From: Archangium primigenium
GTDB lineage: Bacteria > Myxococcota > Myxococcia > Myxococcales > Myxococcaceae
Assembly: GCF_016904885.1 (NCBI RefSeq)
Contig: NZ_JADWYI010000001.1
Span: 7,869,224 to 7,933,223 of the forward strand
Length of the DNA stretch: 64,000 nt
Reading direction: 5' to 3'
The notes under the pieces were generated by a model. It saw nothing but the letters and a program-made list of their open reading frames with translations. It did not search any database and was not told the DNA's origin. Shown piece by piece: positions 26,927 to 33,444 of this stretch (position 1 is its first letter; each line of letters starts with the position of its first letter). The translations under genes were made by a program, and so were the position numbers.

Positions 26927-27454
26927 ATGGCGCTGCTGAAGGTGACGGAGCAAGAGCGTCGGCGGCTATGGGAGATAGCCCGGGCCGCTGACGCTGGGTG
27001 GAGAGAGCGCGAGCGCGTGGACATGGTGCTGCTGGCCGATGAGGGCTGGAGTGCACCGCGCATCGCTCGGCACCTGGGCCGGTGCGCGGCCACGGTGCGC
27101 CGGGTGTTGCGCTCCTTCGTCCAAGACGGCCCAGAAGCCCTCTTCGCGCGTCTGGCGGGCAGGAAGCCCGACAGGGCGCACCGCCAGCGGGTGGAAGCCT
27201 CGCTGCATGCGTTGTTGTCCCAGCCTCGCTCGTGGACAGCCGGGCAGTTGGCCAGCGCACTCGAGGGCGAGGGTCTTCACCTGGGGCCGCGGCAGGTGCG
27301 TCGCTATCTCGGGAGCATGGGCGCGGGCTGGCGGCGCACGCGGCTGACGCTCACGCACAAACAGGACGCCCAGGCCGTCGCCCAGGCACGCCAGGCGCTC
27401 TTCCGGCTCAAAAAAAGCCCGCGCTCAGAGGATAAATCTCTACTTCCTGGATGA
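26927..27454 (+). CDS. IS630 transposase, N-terminal reading frame
   Basis: A 175-codon frame encoding the DNA-binding half of the transposase. A helix-turn-helix (MVLLADEGWSAPRIARHLGR, then CAATVRRVLRSF) recognises the terminal repeats, and a second winged-helix region follows (SWTAGQLASALEGEG, GPRQVRRYLG). It ends shortly after an A7 tract at 27410-27416. A +1 change of frame there (or loss of one A during transcription) leads into the catalytic frame. Confidence 0.85.
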   Translation: MALLKVTEQERRRLWEIARAADAGWRERERVDMVLLADEGWSAPRIARHLGRCAATVRRVLRSFVQDGPEALFARLAGRKPDRAHRQRVEASLHALLSQPRSWTAGQLASALEGEGLHLGPRQVRRYLGSMGAGWRRTRLTLTHKQDAQAVAQARQALFRLKKSPRSEDKSLLPG

Positions 27455-27941
27455 GTGCGGGTTTTCGCCCACCCAAGCCGTGGGCTACAGCTGGGCAGAA
27501 GTCGGCAGCCGTCGAGACGTCCCCTACGAGGCGCCTCGGCGCCGACGTGTCAATGCGCTCGTCGCCTACTGCCCGACAGGCCGTCGACGCGGTTTACGCT
27601 TCCGACGCTGGGCACGCACCATCACCGCGCGAGATACCCTGGACTTTCTCTTGTCGCTCGCCGACCCGGGCGGGGTCCCCACCTGGGTGGTGCTCGACAA
27701 TGGGAACATCCACCGCTGCCGCCTGGTATGCCGCGCCCTGCCGCGCTTGCGACGGCTGGGCGTCCATCTCTTCTACCTGCCGGCCTATTCTCCTGAACTC
27801 AACGACGTGGAAGCTGTCTTCGGCGTCATCAAGGCTCAGGAGCTTCCCGAACGCAGCTACCGCACTCTCGATGCTCTGCTCACCGCGGTGCAGCAGGCCC
27901 TGCGCCGCTACCACCATCGGCTGCGGCGCAGGTGTACATAA
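27411..27941 (+). CDS. IS630 transposase, C-terminal DDE reading frame
   Basis: Catalytic half of the IS630 transposase, open from the A7 tract. It begins with INLYFLDECGFS, where the Asp is the first catalytic residue; TWVVLDNGNIH holds the second and LPAYSPELNDVEAVFGVIK the third acidic residue. An independent start at 27480 would omit the first Asp, so activity requires fusion with the upstream frame. No stops or deletions interrupt it, so the element may still be mobile. Confidence 0.82.
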   Translation, partial: KKARAQRINLYFLDECGFSPTQAVGYSWAEVGSRRDVPYEAPRRRRVNALVAYCPTGRRRGLRFRRWARTITARDTLDFLLSLADPGGVPTWVVLDNGNIHRCRLVCRALPRLRRLGVHLFYLPAYSPELNDVEAVFGVIKAQELPERSYRTLDALLTAVQQALRRYHHRLRRRCT

Positions 27942-28993
27942 TTCATGTCCGGGGGCTTAGCGGCCCCTGTCATCATCGGAGCATCGACGGCGGGCGGCGC
28001 CTTGCGTGCTGGTCGGGGACAGTCCTGCCAGACGTAGTTGTGGTATGGCTGGTTGGTGTTTCTATCCTGGTCAGCGAGGAAGTGGTGGTCGACCTTGTGC
28101 CATCGCCGCTGGAACAGCCGAACACCGAGTCGTTGGTCATCGAGCCGCGAGATTTCGATGACGTTGTACATCGGATCCCAGCTGTCATCGTCTCGCTCAG
28201 GATGCATCGCCCCTGCGGTGACCCGGAGCGTCTTGTTAATCTCCTGCACGCGCTGCGAGTGCTTGTGCCCGAAGAGTTGCATTCGGACTTTCGACTCGAG
28301 GTGGCTGACCACCGTGTCCTGGTCCTGGAGCCACTCAGGTGGGTGATGGCAGAGCGTCAGGTACTCGACCCCGTCGCTGCGGTGGACGTTCACCTGGGCT
28401 TGGCCGAGAACGATGTTGTTCTTCGCGTCGTGCTGATTCGAGACGAGAGCGCTGCAGAGGCCTCGCAGTCTGATGACGGTCCCGCACGGCAGCGTGAGGT
28501 CTCGCTCCCAGTAAGGCTTTGCCGCTGAGATCGAGCACTGAAAGCGCGCCGCGAAAGTGTTGTAATCAGCGAGCGGAGCAAGGAGGGCCTTCGCCGAGTT
28601 CTCGTCGCTGAGGATCTCGCGGAGCTCCTTGTCGAGCCCAGGCCCCCGCTTGGCGCGAATGCTCTCGTGCAGAGTCTTCGTGACCTTGCTGTTCGCGATC
28701 TTGCGGTCGACGTCGTGGTTTCCGGGCACGACCCACACGCTCTCGTCGGGACACCTGATGGCGCGGCAGAACTCGCGGAGCCAGGATGCGGCACGATCGT
28801 ATTCAGCGCGCTGACCGGAGAACGCGATGTCGCCCGTCACAAAGACGCCGGTCGCTCCTCCAAGTTCCTGCGTGAGCGCGGCGGCATCGCGGAGAAGCTC
28901 ATGCCGCACGCCGTGGTCCAGGTCGTGGATGGACATTCCCGACGTGCCGGTGAAGTGGATGTCCGAGAGATGTACGAGGACGAGCTTCTCCAT
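27908..28993 (-). CDS. Calcineurin-like metallophosphoesterase, truncated by IS630
   Basis: The N-terminal 345 or so residues are a metal-dependent phosphoesterase with every active-site motif: SDIHF (Asp11, His13), TGDIAFSG, PGNHDVD, LCHHPPEW and FGHKHSQ. Substrates could be nucleotides, cyclic nucleotides, nucleic acid or phosphoprotein. After MMTGA the frame enters the IS and ends 17 codons later (AKPPDMN ... SRWW), giving a 361-residue product without its natural C-terminal adaptor domain. ATG 28993 (MEKLVLVHLSDIHF) is preferred; the frame is open further upstream, but those residues belong to the BrxL-like fragment. It is the first gene of the GTPase conflict operon and the likely effector or signalling enzyme (inference). 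Confidence 0.82.
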   Translation of the reverse strand: MEKLVLVHLSDIHFTGTSGMSIHDLDHGVRHELLRDAAALTQELGGATGVFVTGDIAFSGQRAEYDRAASWLREFCRAIRCPDESVWVVPGNHDVDRKIANSKVTKTLHESIRAKRGPGLDKELREILSDENSAKALLAPLADYNTFAARFQCSISAAKPYWERDLTLPCGTVIRLRGLCSALVSNQHDAKNNIVLGQAQVNVHRSDGVEYLTLCHHPPEWLQDQDTVVSHLESKVRMQLFGHKHSQRVQEINKTLRVTAGAMHPERDDDSWDPMYNVIEISRLDDQRLGVRLFQRRWHKVDHHFLADQDRNTNQPYHNYVWQDCPRPARKAPPAVDAPMMTGAAKPPDMNYVHLRRSRWW

Positions 28994-28996
28994 AAG

Positions 28997-29364
28997 GTCA
29001 GCCCCCAGGGCCTTCATCGCGGCGGTCTTCGCGTCGCCGAAGAAAATCGGGACGACATGATCCACGATGTCGGCGCTGACGTCGAGGAAGTTCCGCTTGT
29101 CTCGACGCGGGAAGAACGAGCTTCGCGCCGTTTCTTCTTCGCCACCTGCAGGGGAGCGGCGAGCGAGCGAGCGGGCTTGATGTTTCCCTGAACGCTGAGG
29201 TCGCCGAGGATGAGGAGAGCGGGGCTGACAGGCACATTTCGCAGCGCCGAGTAGGCGGCGACGAAGAAGGCGACGCCGAACTCGGCCTCGACGTCGCGCG
29301 CGAAGCCCAGCCCGGACTTCTGGATATGCAGGAAGCTGAAGGCGCGCTGGACGGGCTCCTTCAT
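28997..29364 (-). pseudogene. C-terminal fragment of a BrxL/Lon-related protease, frameshifted
   Basis: The first part reads MKEPVQRAFSFLH ... NVPVSPALLILGDLSVQGNIKPARSL, the C-terminal Lon-like proteolytic domain of the BrxL-type Lon-related protein of BREX and related systems. The match then moves through all three minus-strand frames: LQVAKK in the first, NGAKLVLPAS in the second, then DKRNFLDVSADIVDHVVPIFFGDAKTAAMKALG in the third, indicating at least two frameshifts. A full BrxL is about 680 residues; the N-terminal AAA+ part is missing here. The third frame runs straight into the phosphoesterase reading frame. It is probably a decayed relic of a larger defence locus. Confidence 0.7.
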
Positions 29365-29698
29365 AGAAACTCCCTCGAAGCGTCCACGCGGGCCTCCGAG
29401 GAGTAGTGATACAGTAGCGCTAACCGCAGCGCGCGACAGCTGCCGAAGCCGAAATATAGCCGTTCACGTAGTGGAACTGGTGCTGCGTCACCCCCAGCGC
29501 CCCTCGATCCGTGCGCTGCACCTGGGCATGATCCGCTGACGTGGCTCTCCCGCACTTTATGTGCTTTGCCTGCGGCAGGCGGGCAAGCTGTCCCTCCGGT
29601 AACCAGCTGAATTCGCGCGGGATACACGTAAACTGCGGAAGCACCACAAAAGCGGATCAATCCCAAACCGCCATCGCTCGCTCCTGTCCAACAGTTGC
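29365..29698. other. Gene-poor stretch, possibly decayed coding sequence
   Basis: About 330 bp without a convincing gene. On the minus strand, 29420-29647 is open and reads plausibly (FTCIPREFSWLPEGQLARLPQ ... HQFHYVNGYIS), but it has no ribosome-binding site or recognised family. It may be a relic of a gene lost when the neighbouring BrxL-like gene decayed. No repeat or RNA gene was seen. Confidence 0.3.
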
Positions 29699-30097
29699 TC
29701 AGTCCTCGGAGTCATCCCGCCACTCCTCCGAGTTCAGCTCCTCCGGAAGCGGCGCGATCATCAGGTACCACCGCCCGGAGTCCGACTGGACGGCCATGAA
29801 GCCCTTGCCGGCGATCTTCACGCGCTCCTTGTGCTGAGCGGTCCCGCTGGCGAGCCAGGCATCGGCCTCGTCCCGCGTCGCGAACTCATGAGACACCTCG
29901 ACCGTGAATGAAGTGTCGACACACCATCTGCGGTATTTGGCCAGTTCATCCACCTTGCCACTCTCGCGGATATAGAGCAGCGCGATCTGCGCGATCTTCG
30001 CGGCCTCTCGTTCTTTGAGTCCCTCCGCGTAATTCTCGATGACAGAGGACATCAAATCGATCGTTTCATCCAGGTCGAATCCCAGTTCACGTGTCAT
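29699..30097 (-). CDS. Hypothetical protein
   Basis: A 132-residue soluble protein. The N-terminal half is helical (DETIDLMSSVIENYAEGL, KIAQIALLYIRESG). The C-terminal half has a short alpha/beta segment (VSHEFATRDEADAWLASG, KGFMAVQSDSGRWYLMIA) ending in an acidic tail. The start is firm: an in-frame TGA lies one codon before the ATG at 30097. The IS5-family element begins only 10 bp upstream, so its native promoter has been separated from it; transcription may now come from the IS. No family recognised. Confidence 0.65.
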   Translation of the reverse strand: MTRELGFDLDETIDLMSSVIENYAEGLKEREAAKIAQIALLYIRESGKVDELAKYRRWCVDTSFTVEVSHEFATRDEADAWLASGTAQHKERVKIAGKGFMAVQSDSGRWYLMIAPLPEELNSEEWRDDSED

Positions 30098-30107
30098 GCA
30101 TCACTCA

Positions 30108-30958
30108 GAGAGCCTAACTCAACCGCCGGACGAGGATGAGGCAACAGGCGAGCTGGAGGAAGGCGAAGTGGATGTCGTCGCGCACTTCGTAGCGGATGAC
30201 GAGGCGGCGGAAGAACTTCAACCAGGCGAAGGTCCGTTCCACCACCCACCGGTGGCGACCCAGGCGAGTGGAGGACTCCACGCCCCGGCGAGCAATTCTC
30301 GGTTGGATGTGCCGCTGACGAAGACCCTGGCGCACACGCGGATAATCGTAACCCTTGTCCGCGTGCAATTTACCGGGCCGCCTGCGCGACGCGCCCCGCG
30401 GCGACTTCACGCGAGGAATCTCGTCCACGAGCGGCAGCGCCTCGCGACTGTCATGCGTGTTGGCTGGAGTGAGCGACTCGGCCAGCGGCAGGCCCGCGCC
30501 GTCGGTCACCAGGTGGTGCTTGCTGCCCGGACGCCCTCGGTCCGTCGGGTTGGGACCGGTGAGTAGACCCCCCTTTTTGCCGGCACCGACGTGGAGTCGA
30601 TGGCGGCTCGTTTCCAGTCAATCAGCTCCTGGCCTCCCAACTCCGCCTCCAGCAGTCGCTGCAGTCGTTCCCACACTCCCGCTTCGGCCCAATCGCGCAG
30701 GCGCCGCCAACACGTCATGCCGCACACGCCGAACACCTCGGCGGGCAGCGACTCCCAGGGGATGTTGACCTTGAGGACGAAGATGATGCCGCGCAGCGCG
30801 AGCCGGTCCTCCTTCCAGGGCCGTCCACCCTTGGGTTGCGGAGGATGGACGGGCAGCAGGTCCTTCACTCGGACCCACAGGGCGTCCGGCAGCAGTTCTC
30901 GGGTCATACCTCCAAGGTGGTTACGCCCGGGCTACTCCGCAAGTTAAGTTAGGCTCTC
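30108..30958 (-). mobile_element. IS5-family (IS427-like) insertion sequence, 851 bp
   Basis: GAGAGCCTAACT begins at 30108 and its complement AGTTAGGCTCTC ends at 30958, a 12-bp perfect terminal inverted repeat. TCA flanks both sides (30105-30107 and 30959-30961), matching the TNA target duplication of the IS427 group. The element contains one transposase gene in two overlapping frames on the minus strand. It separates the hypothetical gene at 29699-30097 from the lipoprotein at 31064. Confidence 0.92.
30114..30907 (-). CDS. IS5-family transposase with -1 frameshift
   Basis: Two frames encode one DDE transposase. The first (30907 to about 30506) starts MTRELLPDALW and holds the DUF4096-like N-terminal domain (LPVHPPQPKGGRPWKEDR, VCGMTCWRRLRDW) and the first catalytic Asp (AIDSTSV). 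The second (to 30114) carries LHADKGYDY with the second Asp and RWVVERTFAWLKFFRRL with the catalytic Glu. They join at AAAAAGGGGGG (30568-30578, minus strand): a -1 shift there gives KKGGLLTGPNPTD, matching the family. The frameshift is probably programmed, as in other IS427-group elements. Confidence 0.88.
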
Positions 30959-30967
30959 TCAGCTTGC

Positions 30968-31063
30968 TCACAGGGGTGCCAGAACCAGCGCACCGCCGAC
31001 AATGGCAACAACGTAAGGAGCGGCAATCACGCCCCCAATCACGACAACGGCGCCAAGAGCCAC
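30968..31063 (-). pseudogene. Hydrophobic tail separated from the lipoprotein gene by a stop codon
   Basis: Immediately after the lipoprotein's TAA, in the same frame, 31 codons follow: GTG, then a single hydrophobic segment (ALGAVVVIGGVIAAPYVV ... VLAPL) and a TGA. The simplest reading is that the TAA arose from GAA and cut a C-terminal membrane helix off the upstream protein. Separate translation from the GTG as a 31-residue peptide, or stop-codon readthrough, cannot be excluded. Confidence 0.4.
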
Positions 31064-31483
31064 TTAGGCCTTGTGTTCATCGAGCCAGTGCAATGCGGCA
31101 TCCATGGTCGGAAAATGGAACTCCTGCCGGGGCAACTGAATCCCCTCCCGCTCGATCTCATCTTGCTCTTGGAGGCACTTCATGAACACGCCAAGGCATT
31201 CACTCGTGCAGTACGCATGATGATCTCCCGAGTGTTTTTCGATGCTCGGAGGCTTGGGTTTCCTGCGCCAACACTTCGTGAAGCACTGCTTCTGGATTTC
31301 GTTGCAGTACGCGTCCGCACCCGCGCCCCCCGTGCCGCTCTCCACCCGAGTGCCCACGCCCCGCGCGTCCTCGGAGATGACGTGGACCCGCGGCTCGGGC
31401 GCCCGCGTGTGGGCGCACCCCGGTCCCACGGCCAACCCCACCCCGAGTGTGAGCACCCACCTCAGCCCGACCGACGCGCGCAT
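31064..31483 (-). CDS. Cysteine-rich lipoprotein, myxobacterial type
   Basis: A 139-residue exported protein. A signal peptide (VLTLGVGLAVGPGC) with the lipidated Cys near 23 precedes a short spacer. A ~60-residue region then has paired cysteines: YCNEIQKQCFTKCWRRKPK and YCTSECLGVFMKCLQEQ. The end reads FPTMDAALHWLDEHKA and stops. In related myxobacterial proteins I recall the sequence continuing into a hydrophobic helix, which is exactly what follows this stop codon in frame. A strong ribosome-binding site (GGAGAGG) precedes the ATG at 31483. Function unknown; the Cys pattern suggests a disulphide-bonded envelope protein or effector. Confidence 0.65.
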   Translation of the reverse strand: MRASVGLRWVLTLGVGLAVGPGCAHTRAPEPRVHVISEDARGVGTRVESGTGGAGADAYCNEIQKQCFTKCWRRKPKPPSIEKHSGDHHAYCTSECLGVFMKCLQEQDEIEREGIQLPRQEFHFPTMDAALHWLDEHKA

Positions 31484-31732
31484 CCCGTGCCCCTCTCCTC
31501 CATGGACTCCGGCGCGCAGGATACCGAGACGAGGGGTCACGCCCAGCCCTCTGTGGGTCCGTGTGCGGTGACCGACAAGGACCCGAGTCCCCGAGGGGAC
31601 GGCGGCACAGGGACCGGGCGGGCGGGCGGTTCGCGCTCGGGGATGAAAACGAAGTCCTGATAACTTCTGGACGGACCCCCATCCGGTCTGGGAGAGGGCG
31701 GGGGCGAGGGCCGTTCCCCCTCCTGAGGTCTC

Positions 31733-33355
31733 ATGATTCGTCTCGACAATATCGGCAAGCAGCACGGGCAGCAGATCCTCTTCGTGGAGGCCTCGGCCCA
31801 GCTCAACAAGGGCGAGAAGGTGGGCCTCGTGGGCCCCAACGGCGCGGGCAAGTCCACGCTCTTTCGCATGGTCGTCCAGCGCGAGCACCCGGACGAGGGC
31901 CAGGTGTCCGTCGACCGCGGCGTGACCATCGGCTACTTCGACCAGGACGTGGGCGAGATGTCCGGCCAGAGCGCCGTGGCGGCCGTCATGGACGGCGCGG
32001 GCCCGGTGTCGGAGATCGCCTCGGAGCTCAAGGGCCTGGAGGCCGCCATGGCCGACCCGGACCGCATGGACGAGATGGACAAGCTCGTCGAGCGCTTCGG
32101 CGTGGTGCAGGGCCGCTACGAGGAGCTGGGCGGCTACGCCCTGGAGGGCCGTGCCCGCGAGATCCTCGCCGGCCTGGGCTTCTCCGAGGAGATGATGGAC
32201 GGGGACGTGGGCGCCCTGTCCGGCGGGTGGAAGATGCGCGTGGCGCTCGCCCGCATCCTGCTCATGAGCCCGGACGTGATGCTCCTCGACGAGCCGAGCA
32301 ACCACCTGGACATCGAGTCGCTCATCTGGCTGGAGGGCTTCCTCAAGAACTACGAGGGCGCCATCCTGATGACGAGCCACGACCGCGAGTTCATGAACCG
32401 CATCATCACGAAGATCATCGAGATCGACGGCGGTGAGCTCACCACGTACTCGGGCAACTACGAGTTCTACGAGCAGCAGCGGGCCATCAACGAGAAGCAC
32501 CAGCAGGCGCAGTTCGACCGCCAGCAGGCCATGCTCGCCAAGGAGCTCAAGTTCATCGAGCGCTTCAAGGCGCGCGCCTCGCACGCGGCCCAGGTGCAGA
32601 GCCGGGTGAAGAAGCTGGAGAAGATCGAGAAGGTGGAGCCGCCCAAGCGCCGCCAGACGCTGCTCTTCGAGTTCCAGCCGCCGCCCCGCTCGGGTGACGA
32701 CGTGGCCAAGCTCGAGCGCGTGGTGAAGGGCTATGGCAAGCGCCGCATCTACAACGGCCTGGACTTCCTCGTGCGCCGCGGCGAGCGCTGGTGCGTGATG
32801 GGCGTCAACGGCGCGGGCAAGTCCACGCTGCTCAAGCTCATCGCCGGAGACTCGCGGCCGGACGATGGCGCGGTGACGGTGGGCGGCAGCGTGAAGATGG
32901 GCTACTTCGCCCAGCACGCCATGGAGATCCTCCGGCCGGACCACACGGTGTACGACTCGCTGGTGGACAAGTTCCCCCGCGCGTCGCAGGGCGCGCTCAG
33001 GGCGCTCGCCGGGTGCTTCGGCTTCTCCGGGGACGAGATCGAGAAGAAGTGCAAGGTGCTGTCCGGAGGCGAGAAGGCCCGGCTGGTGCTGGCGCAGATG
33101 CTGTTCGATCCGCCCAACTTCCTCATCCTCGACGAGCCCACCAACCACCTGGACATGGCCACCAAGCAGATGATGATCCAGGCCTTGTCCAACTACGAGG
33201 GCACCATGCTGTTCGTGAGCCACGACCGGCACTTCCTCGGCGCCTTGAGCAACCGGGTGCTGGAGCTGACGCCCGACGGCATCCACCAGTACGGCGGCGG
33301 CTACAACGAGTACGTGGCGCGCACGGGCCACGAGGCCCCGGGTCTGCGCAGCTGA
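31733..33355 (+). CDS. ABC-F family ATPase (YbiT/EttA group)
   Basis: Soluble 540-residue ABC-F protein with two ATPase cassettes. Walker A motifs are GPNGAGKST (about 35-43) and GVNGAGKST; signatures are ALSGGWKMR and VLSGGEKAR, followed by LLDEPSNHLD and LILDEPTNHLD. The linker between cassettes (FYEQQRAINEKHQQAQFDRQ ... KKLEKIEKVE) is the charged P-site-tRNA interaction motif of ABC-F translation factors. It lacks the Uup C-terminal coiled coil and is closest in layout to YbiT. Role: ribosome rescue or translational regulation, possibly antibiotic protection (family knowledge). It is the second ABC-F gene in the window and is monocistronic, ending in a hairpin. Confidence 0.9.
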   Translation: MIRLDNIGKQHGQQILFVEASAQLNKGEKVGLVGPNGAGKSTLFRMVVQREHPDEGQVSVDRGVTIGYFDQDVGEMSGQSAVAAVMDGAGPVSEIASELKGLEAAMADPDRMDEMDKLVERFGVVQGRYEELGGYALEGRAREILAGLGFSEEMMDGDVGALSGGWKMRVALARILLMSPDVMLLDEPSNHLDIESLIWLEGFLKNYEGAILMTSHDREFMNRIITKIIEIDGGELTTYSGNYEFYEQQRAINEKHQQAQFDRQQAMLAKELKFIERFKARASHAAQVQSRVKKLEKIEKVEPPKRRQTLLFEFQPPPRSGDDVAKLERVVKGYGKRRIYNGLDFLVRRGERWCVMGVNGAGKSTLLKLIAGDSRPDDGAVTVGGSVKMGYFAQHAMEILRPDHTVYDSLVDKFPRASQGALRALAGCFGFSGDEIEKKCKVLSGGEKARLVLAQMLFDPPNFLILDEPTNHLDMATKQMMIQALSNYEGTMLFVSHDRHFLGALSNRVLELTPDGIHQYGGGYNEYVARTGHEAPGLRS

Positions 33356-33381
33356 GCGTGACCCCGAGTGGTTGAAGTCCC

Positions 33382-33409
33382 CGAGGGCGCCTGGAGACGG
33401 GCGCCCTCG
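33382..33409 (+). terminator. Hairpin terminator after the ABC-F gene
   Basis: CGAGGGCGCC (33382-33391) pairs perfectly with GGCGCCCTCG (33400-33409) across an 8-nt loop, followed by TCGTTTG. The T-run is short, so termination may be moderate. It lies 27 bp past the ABC-F stop codon. Confidence 0.7.
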
Positions 33410-33444
33410 TCGTTTGCGCCCTGAACCTGGGAGGGGTTCTGTCC

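Larger units (their letters stand above)
26894..27957 (+). mobile_element. IS630-family insertion sequence, complete, 1064 bp
   Basis: Both ends are visible: AGCCCCCGGACATGAAT begins at 26894 and its complement ATTCATGTCCGGGGGCT ends at 27957, a 17-bp perfect terminal inverted repeat. TA dinucleotides at 26892-26893 and 27958-27959 are the expected TA target duplication; the original site read GCTAGC. The element carries two transposase reading frames joined at an A7 tract. It is inserted in the phosphoesterase-adaptor gene of the GTPase operon, in the opposite orientation to the operon. Confidence 0.93.

Noticed and set aside
29420-29647. Minus-strand open frame of 75 codons beside the BrxL-like fragment
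   Set aside because: No ribosome-binding site, no recognisable family and no support from neighbours; kept only as possible decayed sequence.
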